From an uncultured Gammaproteobacteria bacterium (GTDB lineage Bacteria > Pseudomonadota > Gammaproteobacteria > Arenicellales > UBA868), in contig CAJQRU010000067.1 of the NCBI GenBank assembly GCA_905612355.1, forward strand, positions 1-45,834: DNA of 45,834 nt. Reading direction: 5' to 3'. Shown here in pieces: positions 17,282-25,506 of this stretch (position 1 is the stretch's first letter; each line of letters starts with the position of its first letter). The notes under the pieces were generated by a model. The model worked only from the letters and a program-made list of their open reading frames with translations, did no database searches and had not been told where the DNA came from. Both the position numbers and the translations under genes were made by a program.

Positions 17282-18589
17282 ATGGACATACAGCTTAAAT
17301 ACGGACGGCGGGGTCTTTTGGTTTCTTTTCCGCCATCGGTAGCCCCAACAATTATTCGAAAACCCGTTATGCCGCTTGTAGAGGATACGGCGGAAACCAT
17401 TCGTAATGCGCTGTTCGATCCGATCGGTTGTAAGCCTCTCTTGGAAATTGGCAGGAGTGTGCAATCTGTGGCAATCGCAGTTTGCGATATTACTCGCCCC
17501 GTTCCAAACAGATTGTTTCTTCGACCGCTGATTGAATGTTTAATGCAGGCGGGAATTGAACGCCGTCATATTAAGATATTGATAGCAACTGGGCTGCACC
17601 GGCCCAATATTGGTAATGAGCTCAGTGAGGTTATTGGGGACCCCTGGGTTGAGGAATGTGTGGAAGTCATCAACCATGATGCGCGAGATGATCATCAACA
17701 TGTATTGATTGGCCATACAAAAAAACGCAATACCCCGGTGCGACTCGATAGACGATTCGTAGAAGCCGACCTTCGCATCGTATCGGGATTGGTCGAACCC
17801 CATTTCATGGCGGGGTATTCAGGAGGTCGTAAAGTGATTGCCCCGGGCCTTGCTCATGCTGAGACCATCACTACGTTTCATAACGCACGCTTTATGGGTG
17901 ATCCGCTTGCTGAAAACTGTACCCTTGTGGGTAACCCGCTGCATGAAGAACAGCTTGAGATTGTTGAGATGTTGGGAGGGGCGTTCGCGGTCAATACGGT
18001 TATTGATGAGTCGAAGCGTTTGTCATATATCAATTTTGGAGAGATACGGAAAAGTCATATCGATGCGGTTAAATTTGTTCGCCAGTATTGCGAAATTGAG
18101 ATCGATAAACAGTATGCGACCGTTGTTACGACGTCGGCTGGATATCCACTTGACAAGACGTACTACCAGACGGTGAAGGGCATGGTGGGTGCGTTAGGGG
18201 TGCTGCGGCCCGGAGGGCGTTTAATTATCGCTTCTGAAATCTCGGAAGGGCTTGGATCGCCAGAATATGTCGAGTCCCAACGACGCTTATTAAAACTCGG
18301 TGCCGAGTCGTTCATGAAAATGATCGAAGCGCAACGGCTTGCCCGGGTTGATGAGTGGCAGACTCAAATGCAACTCAAGGCGATGGCGCGCGGTTCCATC
18401 AGTCTTTACTCAACTGGTCTGAGTCTGGAAGATGGTGAGTTAACCGGTGTCGAACGGATCGACTCTATAGCAACAGCGGTTATGTCGAGTGTCGCAGCGT
18501 GCGGGGATTCGGCAGTGGCTGTTATTCCTGAAGGCCCCTACGTCGTGCCGATCTATCGTGATCGGAGTTTGCTGGAGGTGGCGGCGTAG
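17282..18589 (+). CDS. larA: LarA-family nickel-pincer 2-hydroxyacid racemase/epimerase
   Basis: A 435-residue DUF2088 protein. Cofactor and catalytic residues are present: VCDITRPVPN, His106 in ATGLHRP, and GLVEPHFMAGYSGGRK, where His174 and Lys184 carry the same numbers I recall for L. plantarum LarA (Lys184 holds the cofactor), and His200 in TTFHNAR. GYPLDKTYYQTVKGM is also typical. The ATG follows AGGA in the larB stop region. LarA proper racemises lactate, but the superfamily includes racemases and epimerases of malate, longer 2-hydroxyacids and aldonates. Its place among oxygenases and aldolases argues for a catabolic hydroxyacid other than fermentation lactate; this is inference. No lactate permease or nickel transporter adjoins it. 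Confidence 0.92.
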   Translation: MDIQLKYGRRGLLVSFPPSVAPTIIRKPVMPLVEDTAETIRNALFDPIGCKPLLEIGRSVQSVAIAVCDITRPVPNRLFLRPLIECLMQAGIERRHIKILIATGLHRPNIGNELSEVIGDPWVEECVEVINHDARDDHQHVLIGHTKKRNTPVRLDRRFVEADLRIVSGLVEPHFMAGYSGGRKVIAPGLAHAETITTFHNARFMGDPLAENCTLVGNPLHEEQLEIVEMLGGAFAVNTVIDESKRLSYINFGEIRKSHIDAVKFVRQYCEIEIDKQYATVVTTSAGYPLDKTYYQTVKGMVGALGVLRPGGRLIIASEISEGLGSPEYVESQRRLLKLGAESFMKMIEAQRLARVDEWQTQMQLKAMARGSISLYSTGLSLEDGELTGVERIDSIATAVMSSVAACGDSAVAVIPEGPYVVPIYRDRSLLEVAA

Positions 18590-18631
18590 CTTTTAAGTTA
18601 ATCGTTGAACATAGTCAGGAAAATCTAACCG

Positions 18632-19480
18632 ATGCTTACACCAAAACAAATGATTGATTACCGTGAACACGGTTACGGAGGGCCCTTTCCCGCTCTCAGT
18701 ATGGCCGAGGTGTCGCGGTTTCGCGAAGAGCTTGAGGCATTCGAAGCCTCGCAGGGTGCGCGACTGTCTGTATTGCCTGGCCAGATTCGCGCCAAGACAC
18801 ATCTCTTGTTACCTTTTATGCAGGAATTGATTCGCTTAAAGCCGGTATTGGATGCAGTGGAAAGTTTAATCGGATCCAATTTGTTGGTCTATCACCTCAC
18901 CTGTTGGCTTAAGGAGCCTGGTGACGGCGCGTTTACGTCTTGGCACCAAGATGCGGCGTATTTTTTCCTCGATCCTCCCGAACATGTCACCGCGTGGATA
19001 GCCCTTTCGGACGCGACGCAAGAAAGCGGCTGTATGCGGGTGATTCCAGGGAGTCATCGAAGGGGTGCAATTGAGCACGGCAAAGGTGAGACGAACAACA
19101 ATCTTTTATCTAATGGACAGTTCGTGGATTCAGGAGAGACCGCACTAACTCAATTTCTCGAAGTGCCGGCCGGTCATTTTAGTTTGCACGACACCTATCT
19201 GGTTCATTCGTCGGCACCGAACAAAAGCTCTGAAAGACGCATAGGCATCGGAGTGAGTTATATCCCTACGCGTGTTAGGTGTACGCACGGAGGACCACTG
19301 AGTGCAACTTTGGTGCGCGGGGACGATGAGTACCGACACTTTCGACCAGAGCCACCGCCGTTGCGGGCGTATGATGCTGAGGCGGTAGCGACCCATGCTG
19401 AGGCGACGCATAACTTTTTTTCGCAACACGGTTCCGACCGGTCGGGTGCGGCTGAGCCTGAGGCGCAGGATGGAGAATAG
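18632..19480 (+). CDS. Phytanoyl-CoA dioxygenase (PhyH) family protein
   Basis: A 282-residue Fe(II)/2-oxoglutarate dioxygenase. The HxD pair is His105/Asp107 in SWHQDAAYF, the distal histidine is His192 in VHSSAPNKS, and a conserved arginine follows in ERRIGIG. AWIALSDATQESGCMRVIPGS is the standard PhyH strand region. AGGAAA precedes the ATG. Bacterial PhyH proteins hydroxylate many small molecules, including ectoine, phosphonates and amino acids, so a phytanoyl-CoA substrate is not implied. It is the second 2-oxoglutarate dioxygenase in the same unit and follows larA by 42 bp. Confidence 0.87.
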   Translation: MLTPKQMIDYREHGYGGPFPALSMAEVSRFREELEAFEASQGARLSVLPGQIRAKTHLLLPFMQELIRLKPVLDAVESLIGSNLLVYHLTCWLKEPGDGAFTSWHQDAAYFFLDPPEHVTAWIALSDATQESGCMRVIPGSHRRGAIEHGKGETNNNLLSNGQFVDSGETALTQFLEVPAGHFSLHDTYLVHSSAPNKSSERRIGIGVSYIPTRVRCTHGGPLSATLVRGDDEYRHFRPEPPPLRAYDAEAVATHAEATHNFFSQHGSDRSGAAEPEAQDGE

Positions 19481-19484
19481 TACG

Positions 19485-20648
19485 GTGACGAACACTTTAG
19501 GATTGCGTTTGGCAATTGAACGGATGCCGGTATCCCGAATTCGGGAGGTCGCAAATAAGAGTATGGGATTGGCTGATGTTATTCCTTTGTGGTTTGGCGA
19601 GCCAGACGTAGAAACCCCACAGTTTATTCGCGACGCCGCGGTTCAGGCGCTGGCTGATGGCGAGACATTTTATACCCCTAATCGGGGCGTTCCTGAGCTT
19701 CGTACGGCTTTGGCTGCCTATAGTTCCGCACTCTATGGTGTTCCAATCGGTGAAGACCGCATAACGGTTACCGCCTCTGGGATGAGTGCAATGATGCTGG
19801 CTCATCAGCTTCTGATTGAGCCGGGCAGCAACATCGTATGCCCGACACCCCAATGGCCAAACGTCAAGGGTACGGTCGATGTTCTCGGGGGGGATTTTAG
19901 GTCAGTCCCGCTTAACTTTACTGGCGATGACTGGGAACTCGATCTGGATGCCCTGTGTGCTGCGGTCGATGACAAAACCAGAATGATATTTGTTAACTCC
20001 CCGGGTAATCCCACGGGTTGGGTAATGCCAAGGGAACAACAGAAACGTTTGTTGCAGTACTGTCGAGAACAGGGATTATGGCTGGTGGCAGATGAAGTCT
20101 ATGCTCGCATTGTCTATGGTATGAAGCATGCGCCTTCCTTTCTTGAGCATGCAAAACCAGACGACCGCCTGATTGTCATCAACAGCTTTTCCAAGCCGTG
20201 GGCGATGACAGGATGGCGTTTGGGGTGGCTTACGACGCCAGGTCGGCTTGGTGAGCGCTTAGAAATCTTAAATGAATTTAACGTGGCTGGTGCATCGACA
20301 TTTGTCCAGCTTGCTGGGATAGTGGCCTTGCGTGATGGTGAGGATTTTATCTCACAACAGGTAGCGCGTTACCAGAATGCCCGCGATTATGTCTACGAAC
20401 GACTTGTCGAGCATACAAGAATACGTGTGGCTCGACCGCGTGGGGCGTTTTATGCGTTCTTTGCTATAGAGGGGATCGAAGACGATCTCGCTTTTTGTCA
20501 GGAATTGGTGAAAACGGCGAAAGTTGGTTTGGTTCCCGGGAGTGCCTTTGGGGCGTCCCAAGAAGGTTGGTTACGACTGTGCTTTGCGAGTGAAATCAAC
20601 ACGCTCGATAAGGCGCTTACGCGTCTGGAAGAAGCGATTGCGGCCTGA
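19485..20648 (+). CDS. PLP-dependent class I/II aminotransferase
   Basis: A 387-residue fold-type I aminotransferase. Motifs are PLWFGEPDVETP at the N-terminus, NSPGNPTG (171-178), DEVYARIVYG (Asp203 contacts the pyridine nitrogen) and SFSKPWAMTGWRLGW with the PLP lysine at 237. The GTG start is chosen because GGAGA lies eight bases upstream and the residues after it match the family; an ATG at 19470, overlapping the PhyH gene, would add five residues. The family moves amino groups between an amino acid and 2-oxoglutarate or pyruvate. As last gene of the unit it may process an amino acid imported by the Liv system. Confidence 0.88.
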   Translation: MTNTLGLRLAIERMPVSRIREVANKSMGLADVIPLWFGEPDVETPQFIRDAAVQALADGETFYTPNRGVPELRTALAAYSSALYGVPIGEDRITVTASGMSAMMLAHQLLIEPGSNIVCPTPQWPNVKGTVDVLGGDFRSVPLNFTGDDWELDLDALCAAVDDKTRMIFVNSPGNPTGWVMPREQQKRLLQYCREQGLWLVADEVYARIVYGMKHAPSFLEHAKPDDRLIVINSFSKPWAMTGWRLGWLTTPGRLGERLEILNEFNVAGASTFVQLAGIVALRDGEDFISQQVARYQNARDYVYERLVEHTRIRVARPRGAFYAFFAIEGIEDDLAFCQELVKTAKVGLVPGSAFGASQEGWLRLCFASEINTLDKALTRLEEAIAA

Positions 20649-20665
20649 GAAATAAGCGGGAAGTG

Positions 20666-21805
20666 TCAGGGCGCGGGCAACCAGTTTCCACCGATCATCA
20701 AACTGTGTGGACGGATTTGGGTTTTTCCGATGCGCATTTCACCTTCAACGTCAAGGAATTCGAATTGCCCCTCCTCAAGTTTCAGCACACTAATATCAGC
20801 TGGGGTTCCGATAGCGAGGTGGCCTAATTCGGGGCGCCGAACTGCTTTGGCAGGTTCACAGGTGCTCGCGGCGATCACTTGATCCAGGGACATTCCAAGA
20901 GCAAGGAATTTCGACATGGTCACGAGCTGATCGTGTGCCGGCCCTACAATGCTGAGAACGTGGACGTCACTGGAAATACAGTCTGGGGTAAATCCGGATT
21001 CCAGCATGACTTCGGCCGTCGCGTAGCCAAAAGAACCTTGTCCATGGCCTATATCAAAAATCACGCCACGTTCGCGGGCGGCAATGATCTCTTCGCGAAC
21101 CGTCGCATCGCGTAGCCTCACGGGTGCGTTTGGAAAGGGTCGAAAGCAGTGGGTAAGGATATCGCCTTGTCGCAAACGACTGACCACATCGAGTCGACTG
21201 GGTGGTGGATGGTCGAGATGACACATCACAGGAAGCCCCAGCTCGTCGGCTACTTCTATGGCGATATCAAGGGGCGCAATGCCTTGTTCACCGCTGGCTC
21301 CGCGTCCGACTCTTACTTTAATACCGACAATTAGGTCAGAGTGTTCGCGCGCGACTTTCAAGCACTCTCTGGGATCGAGCAAATCCAGATTGGCACACTC
21401 ACCCACCATGACAGATTCACTAAAGGCATAAATGCCCGGAAAAGAGATGTTAAGAAAGGCCAGGATTCTAGGTTGCGCTTTCTCAATTACATGTTTTCGG
21501 AAGCCCAGGAAGTTTGCAGCCCCGGCAGTGCCTGCATCGATCAAGGTGGTGGTGCCCGCCTGATGGGCGTACCGGGTGGGTTCAACTCCGATTGAAGTTC
21601 CGGCCCAGTAGACATGTGTATGCAGATCAATTAGCCCCGGCGTCACAAGACAACCGCTGAGGTCCTGAGTTTGTTTTGCTTCGGTGGAATCGATCGATGC
21701 CGCGATCGCGGCGATCGAACCATCTGCGATGGCGATGTCCATGACCGCGTCAAGTTTATTTGCAGGATCGATGACTCGACCGGATTGAAGCAGAATATCG
21801 TACAT
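20666..21805 (-). CDS. Amidohydrolase/deacetylase family metallohydrolase (dihydroorotase-like)
   Basis: A 379-residue amidohydrolase-superfamily enzyme with a binuclear metal site: HTH motif DLHTHVYW (His62, His64), carbamylated lysine K163 in VGIKVRVG, His196 in CHLDHP, His219 in LTHCF and an Asp in ISSDVH. The sequence fits the amidohydrolase/deacetylase group often labelled EF_0837/AHA_3915-like, which hydrolyses N-acyl or cyclic amide bonds; no substrate can be assigned. A GAGGT ribosome site precedes the ATG. It converges with the aminotransferase, 17 bp apart, and diverges from the enolase-superfamily gene across an inverted repeat. Confidence 0.85.
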   Translation of the reverse strand: MYDILLQSGRVIDPANKLDAVMDIAIADGSIAAIAASIDSTEAKQTQDLSGCLVTPGLIDLHTHVYWAGTSIGVEPTRYAHQAGTTTLIDAGTAGAANFLGFRKHVIEKAQPRILAFLNISFPGIYAFSESVMVGECANLDLLDPRECLKVAREHSDLIVGIKVRVGRGASGEQGIAPLDIAIEVADELGLPVMCHLDHPPPSRLDVVSRLRQGDILTHCFRPFPNAPVRLRDATVREEIIAARERGVIFDIGHGQGSFGYATAEVMLESGFTPDCISSDVHVLSIVGPAHDQLVTMSKFLALGMSLDQVIAASTCEPAKAVRRPELGHLAIGTPADISVLKLEEGQFEFLDVEGEMRIGKTQIRPHSLMIGGNWLPAP

Positions 21806-21814
21806 TGCGATTAA

Positions 21815-21858
21815 CCTCGATTAATGATTACGTCTATATTAAGGAATGGCAATCGAGG
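21815..21858. promoter_or_regulatory. 8-bp inverted repeat in divergent intergenic region
   Basis: CCTCGATT (21815-21822) and AATCGAGG (21851-21858) form a perfect inverted repeat spaced by 28 bp, between the divergent amidohydrolase and enolase-superfamily genes. The left arm contains the amidohydrolase ribosome-binding site on the minus strand. It could be a regulator site serving both genes, or a chance symmetry of two GAGG-containing elements. Confidence 0.3.
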
Positions 21859-21918
21859 AGGATACCAGCCTCGGCGATGCTCCTTCTACACAAAAATATT
21901 AGGGAAATAGGTAAAAGC

Positions 21919-23106
21919 ATGAAACTGGAGGCTTATCAGGTACTGCACTGTGATGCAGGCTGGCGAAATTTTTCTTTTCTAAAACTGGTTGCTGAAGATG
22001 GAACCATCGGTATATCGGAATACAACGAGTCCTATGGCAGCCCCGGGCTTACTGGCGTTATAGAGGGAGTGCTGAAATGGGCTCTCGGGAAAAATCCTTT
22101 CGCGCATGAGCGATTGATGTCAGAGCTTTATGCCAGAACACGTCAGGCACACGGGGGTATCGCACAACAGGCGCTCGCTGCCATTGAAAACGCATTGGTC
22201 GATCTAAAGGCGCGATCTTTGAATATACCGGTATACGAACTACTGGGTGGTGCTGTACGCGAGCGTCTGAATCTCTATTGGTCACACTGTGGTAGTTACC
22301 GATTGCCGCGCACGGCTGGTTTCTTGTCGGTTGAACCCGTGTTAAATCTTGACGATATCGTCAGTTTGGGCCGCGAAGTAGTGTCCTCTGGCTTCTCGGC
22401 ACTTAAAACGAATATTTTTCTTTTCGATGATGAGCCGCACATGCATCAGCCCGGATTTGCAGGAACTGAAGGATGGCCCGAGTTAAACTCATCGAGGAAG
22501 GTGCGTGAGGCTTTGCGTGAGCAGTTGCTAGCGTTTCGCGAGGGTGCAGGGCCTGATGTCACGATTCTGCTCGACCTGAATTTTAACTATAAGACCGAGG
22601 GTTACCTCTCAGTAACTCGAGCACTAGATGATCTTGGCCTCGGTTGGTTTGAAATTGATCTCTATGATCCAGCGGCGCTTGCATTGATAAGACGTAGCGT
22701 GAAGACGCCGATTGCATCCTGTGAGTCGTTGTTTGGGCTGCGCGGCTACAGACCATTTTTTGAGGCGCAAGCGATGGATGTTTCTATTGTTGATGTGCCC
22801 TGGAATGGAATATGGCAATCCCTCAAAATTGCAGCTTTGGCCGAGAGTTTCGAGGTGAATGTTGCGCCCCATAATTTTTACGGGCATTTGTCGACTTTGA
22901 TGAGTGCCCACTTCTGTGCAGCCATCCCCAACTTTCGGATCATGGAAATTGATATCGATGATGTGCCCTGGAAAGATGATCTTGTCACTGTCCCGCCTAA
23001 GATAGAAAATGGTTGTTTGGTCGTCCCAGATGGCCCTGGGTGGGGGACTGAACTCGATGAAGAGGCGATTGCAGCGCATCCCCCCAAAGATCAAAGTAAC
23101 CAGTGA
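21919..23106 (+). CDS. Mandelate racemase/muconate lactonizing enzyme family protein (enolase superfamily)
   Basis: A 395-residue enolase-superfamily enzyme. After the N-terminal capping domain the barrel shows a KxN motif (Lys163 in SALKTNIF), metal ligands Asp219 (LLDLNFN), Glu245 (FEIDLYDP) and Glu269 (SCESLFG), Asp292, and His318 in VAPHNFYGH. The His/Asp pair points to a mandelate-racemase-like general base, as in acid-sugar dehydratases. The substrate is probably a hydroxy or sugar acid. The ATG at 21919 starts the family-like MKLEAYQVL and has TAGG seven bases upstream; the frame upstream to 21805 is not conserved and overlaps the amidohydrolase start. Confidence 0.85.
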   Translation: MKLEAYQVLHCDAGWRNFSFLKLVAEDGTIGISEYNESYGSPGLTGVIEGVLKWALGKNPFAHERLMSELYARTRQAHGGIAQQALAAIENALVDLKARSLNIPVYELLGGAVRERLNLYWSHCGSYRLPRTAGFLSVEPVLNLDDIVSLGREVVSSGFSALKTNIFLFDDEPHMHQPGFAGTEGWPELNSSRKVREALREQLLAFREGAGPDVTILLDLNFNYKTEGYLSVTRALDDLGLGWFEIDLYDPAALALIRRSVKTPIASCESLFGLRGYRPFFEAQAMDVSIVDVPWNGIWQSLKIAALAESFEVNVAPHNFYGHLSTLMSAHFCAAIPNFRIMEIDIDDVPWKDDLVTVPPKIENGCLVVPDGPGWGTELDEEAIAAHPPKDQSNQ

Positions 23107-23145
23107 TGCGGGGATGGTAAGGGTTAATTAGAAAGCAAAATGGTG

Positions 23146-24606
23146 TTAGTGAAAGCCGTTTGGAGGCATGAAGCCGCCAAGGGTTTGTTCGGCAAGTCCA
23201 GCGAATTCCAATGCAGTATAGTCTTCAAGATAATCCGTGATAATTTGCAATCCGCACGGAAGGTTATCTGCAGCCGTACCCACCGGTATTACGCTAGAGG
23301 GGAGGCGTGCCAGGGTCGTAATGCCCGCCCAAAACAACTGATCAACGACCGCTTCTGGTTGTCCGTTAATGGGTATGGTTCGATCGGCGCGCTCGCCGCT
23401 GTGGTCATGTGGAAACGCCGTTGAAGCAGCGACCGGGCATAGCAGGACGTCGTAGTCACTAAAGAATCGTTTCCATTCAATACGGAACTTTTCGCGCTCG
23501 TTATGCAGGTGCCACCATTGCTTGTAATGAAGGCTGACACCGCGGTCTATGTGAGCGCGGTAGCTATGGTCACTGACCGATCGCAAACGCGCACCCTTCA
23601 GATGGTCTTGGAATTCATTCTCCGACAGTATGGTCCCTGTGGCTGCTCGTAACAGCAAAAGATAAACGTGGTGGTAGTGTTCGAAATCGAGCTTTGGGCG
23701 AGCCACTTCAGATATGTTCGCGCCCGCTGCCCTTAAACGATCGAGTGCCGAGTGAAGCTGTTGGGTCAGCGGGTCATCTTGGGCGCAGACTGGACTCTCC
23801 AGCATGGCCGCGACTCGAAACTCTCCGAGACTGGTTTTGCGAGCCGCCGGCAGTGTGAGTGTCCACGCCTTTTCCTCATGACCGGCAGCGCCCGAAAGAA
23901 CATCCAGTGCGGCTTTGAGATCAGGGGTGCTGCGCGCCAGCGGGCCGCCGACGAGTAAATCAAGAAACGCGCTGTGACCCGGCGGTTGATGTCCATGCAG
24001 GGGAACGATTCCGTAAGATGGATTGTGCCCAAACAGTCCACAGTAGTGGGCTGGATTACGTATGGAAGCACCAATATCACTACCAATTTCGAGTGATGAC
24101 ATCGAGGTCGCGAGGGCGGCAGCAGCGCCGCCAGAGGATCCGCCAGGAGTACGTTCGAGATTCCAGGGATTGTTGGTGGTTCCGTAGATTGCGTTGAAAG
24201 ACTGCCAATCGGCGATGCGGTGAGGAACGTTGGTCTTGCCGTAGATCACCAGGCCCGCTGCTTTCAGGCGAGTCACCGCCAAAGAGTCTGTATCAGGAAA
24301 GTTGGCGCGAAGCTCGGGAATACCCCAGGTGCTGGGCGTGCCAAGTAAATCATAGCTGTCCTTAACCGTCATGGTGACGCCGTGAAGAGGGCCTCGTGAT
24401 GTCCCTTTGCGAAGTTCTTCATCAAGTTGGTCGGCGGTCGCGCGGGCTTCCTCTAGACGAGTAAAGATGACGGCGTTGATCTTGTCATGGTATTTTTTAT
24501 ATTGTCCAACATGTAGTTCGAGCAATTCTCTCGCGCTGATCTTGCCCGAACGAATAAGTTCGGCTTGTTCAAGCGCGCTCTGGAGCAAAATATTGTGGCA
24601 GGTCAT
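23146..24606 (-). CDS. Amidase signature family protein
   Basis: A 486-residue serine amidase. The Ser-cisSer-Lys triad is present: Lys in VTMTVKDSYD, cis-Ser in PGGSSGGAAAAL and nucleophilic Ser in GSDIGASIRNPA. The length is normal. The family hydrolyses carboxylic amides to acid and ammonia, with broad substrates. It lies 34 bp downstream of the SDR gene on the same strand, so the two form a small operon. It is one of two amidases in the window; the second at 31634 is clearly divergent in sequence. Confidence 0.9.
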   Translation of the reverse strand: MTCHNILLQSALEQAELIRSGKISARELLELHVGQYKKYHDKINAVIFTRLEEARATADQLDEELRKGTSRGPLHGVTMTVKDSYDLLGTPSTWGIPELRANFPDTDSLAVTRLKAAGLVIYGKTNVPHRIADWQSFNAIYGTTNNPWNLERTPGGSSGGAAAALATSMSSLEIGSDIGASIRNPAHYCGLFGHNPSYGIVPLHGHQPPGHSAFLDLLVGGPLARSTPDLKAALDVLSGAAGHEEKAWTLTLPAARKTSLGEFRVAAMLESPVCAQDDPLTQQLHSALDRLRAAGANISEVARPKLDFEHYHHVYLLLLRAATGTILSENEFQDHLKGARLRSVSDHSYRAHIDRGVSLHYKQWWHLHNEREKFRIEWKRFFSDYDVLLCPVAASTAFPHDHSGERADRTIPINGQPEAVVDQLFWAGITTLARLPSSVIPVGTAADNLPCGLQIITDYLEDYTALEFAGLAEQTLGGFMPPNGFH

Positions 24607-24640
24607 GTCTATATAACCGGGAGTGCTTCTGGTTCTTGCA

Positions 24641-25342
24641 TCACCAGTTTTCCGTATGGGGTCTCAGATCCACTTCAAAGGTCCAGGCTGATCGTGGTTG
24701 TTGTGTGATATTGGCAACCGTATCCGCGATGTCATCGGGCTGGAGATAAAAGTCGTCGGGGGCATCGGGACGTTTTTCGCGAGTTCTAGGCAAGTCGATG
24801 ATTCCATCAATGATAATGTGACTCACATGTATGCCCTTAGGCCCAAATCGTCGGGCTAATGATTGTGCCAGGCTGCGCTGGGCCGCTTTCGCTGAAGCAA
24901 AAGCGGTCGATGTGGCGCCACCTCGAAGCGAGGCGGTTGCGCCGATGACCACAATATTACCGCGGCCCTGTGTGCTCATATCTTGAAACATTGCCTGGGC
25001 ACTAACGAGTAGCCCGAGGGCGTTTGTTCGCCAAGATGACTCGAATCCCTCCAGCGTGGTCTCCTCGGGAGGGCGCCATTCGCCTTCGCCTGCGTTGTAG
25101 ATCATGACTGACGCGGGCCCAAGACGTTCTGCGACCTCGGCCAGCGTCTTGCGCAGCGCTTCGGGCTTTTGTACGTCGCAAGGAAACGCATCGCACTCTG
25201 GTATCGATTTTGCCAAAGAGTTGAGGTAATTGGCATTTCGGGCCAAGATGGCGATGTGATGAGCATCGCTTGAGAAACGCCTTGCGAAAGACGCTCCATT
25301 CCCTGGACCGACGCCAATAACAATGCACAGTGGTTTCGTCAT
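24641..25342 (-). CDS. SDR-family protein with Phe in place of the catalytic Tyr
   Basis: A 233-residue short-chain dehydrogenase/reductase fold. The nucleotide-binding loop is GVGPGNG (residues 10-16), the NAG motif is at 83-85 (YNAGEGE) and the active-site helix reads FASAKAA: Phe148 replaces the usual Tyr while Lys152 is kept. This matches the atypical SDR_c10-like group that has Phe at that place, so catalysis by the normal Tyr-Lys mechanism is doubtful. It could be an NAD(P)-dependent enzyme with another acid, or a non-catalytic binding protein. It is upstream of the amidase and diverges from the ThDP gene. Confidence 0.82.
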   Translation of the reverse strand: MTKPLCIVIGVGPGNGASFARRFSSDAHHIAILARNANYLNSLAKSIPECDAFPCDVQKPEALRKTLAEVAERLGPASVMIYNAGEGEWRPPEETTLEGFESSWRTNALGLLVSAQAMFQDMSTQGRGNIVVIGATASLRGGATSTAFASAKAAQRSLAQSLARRFGPKGIHVSHIIIDGIIDLPRTREKRPDAPDDFYLQPDDIADTVANITQQPRSAWTFEVDLRPHTENW

Positions 25343-25506
25343 GATATGGCCTTTATAGTCCTTCTCCAGAATTCATTCTGACCAATATAGACTTGCTAAT
25401 CCATACCCCAAAGCCACACACAGACCTAATGAGTGGAAATGACGGTAAATCGGAGCGCGGAAGTTAAATAGGTCGACTAATCATTGTTATTGAAGGGAAA
25501 CAGCCC

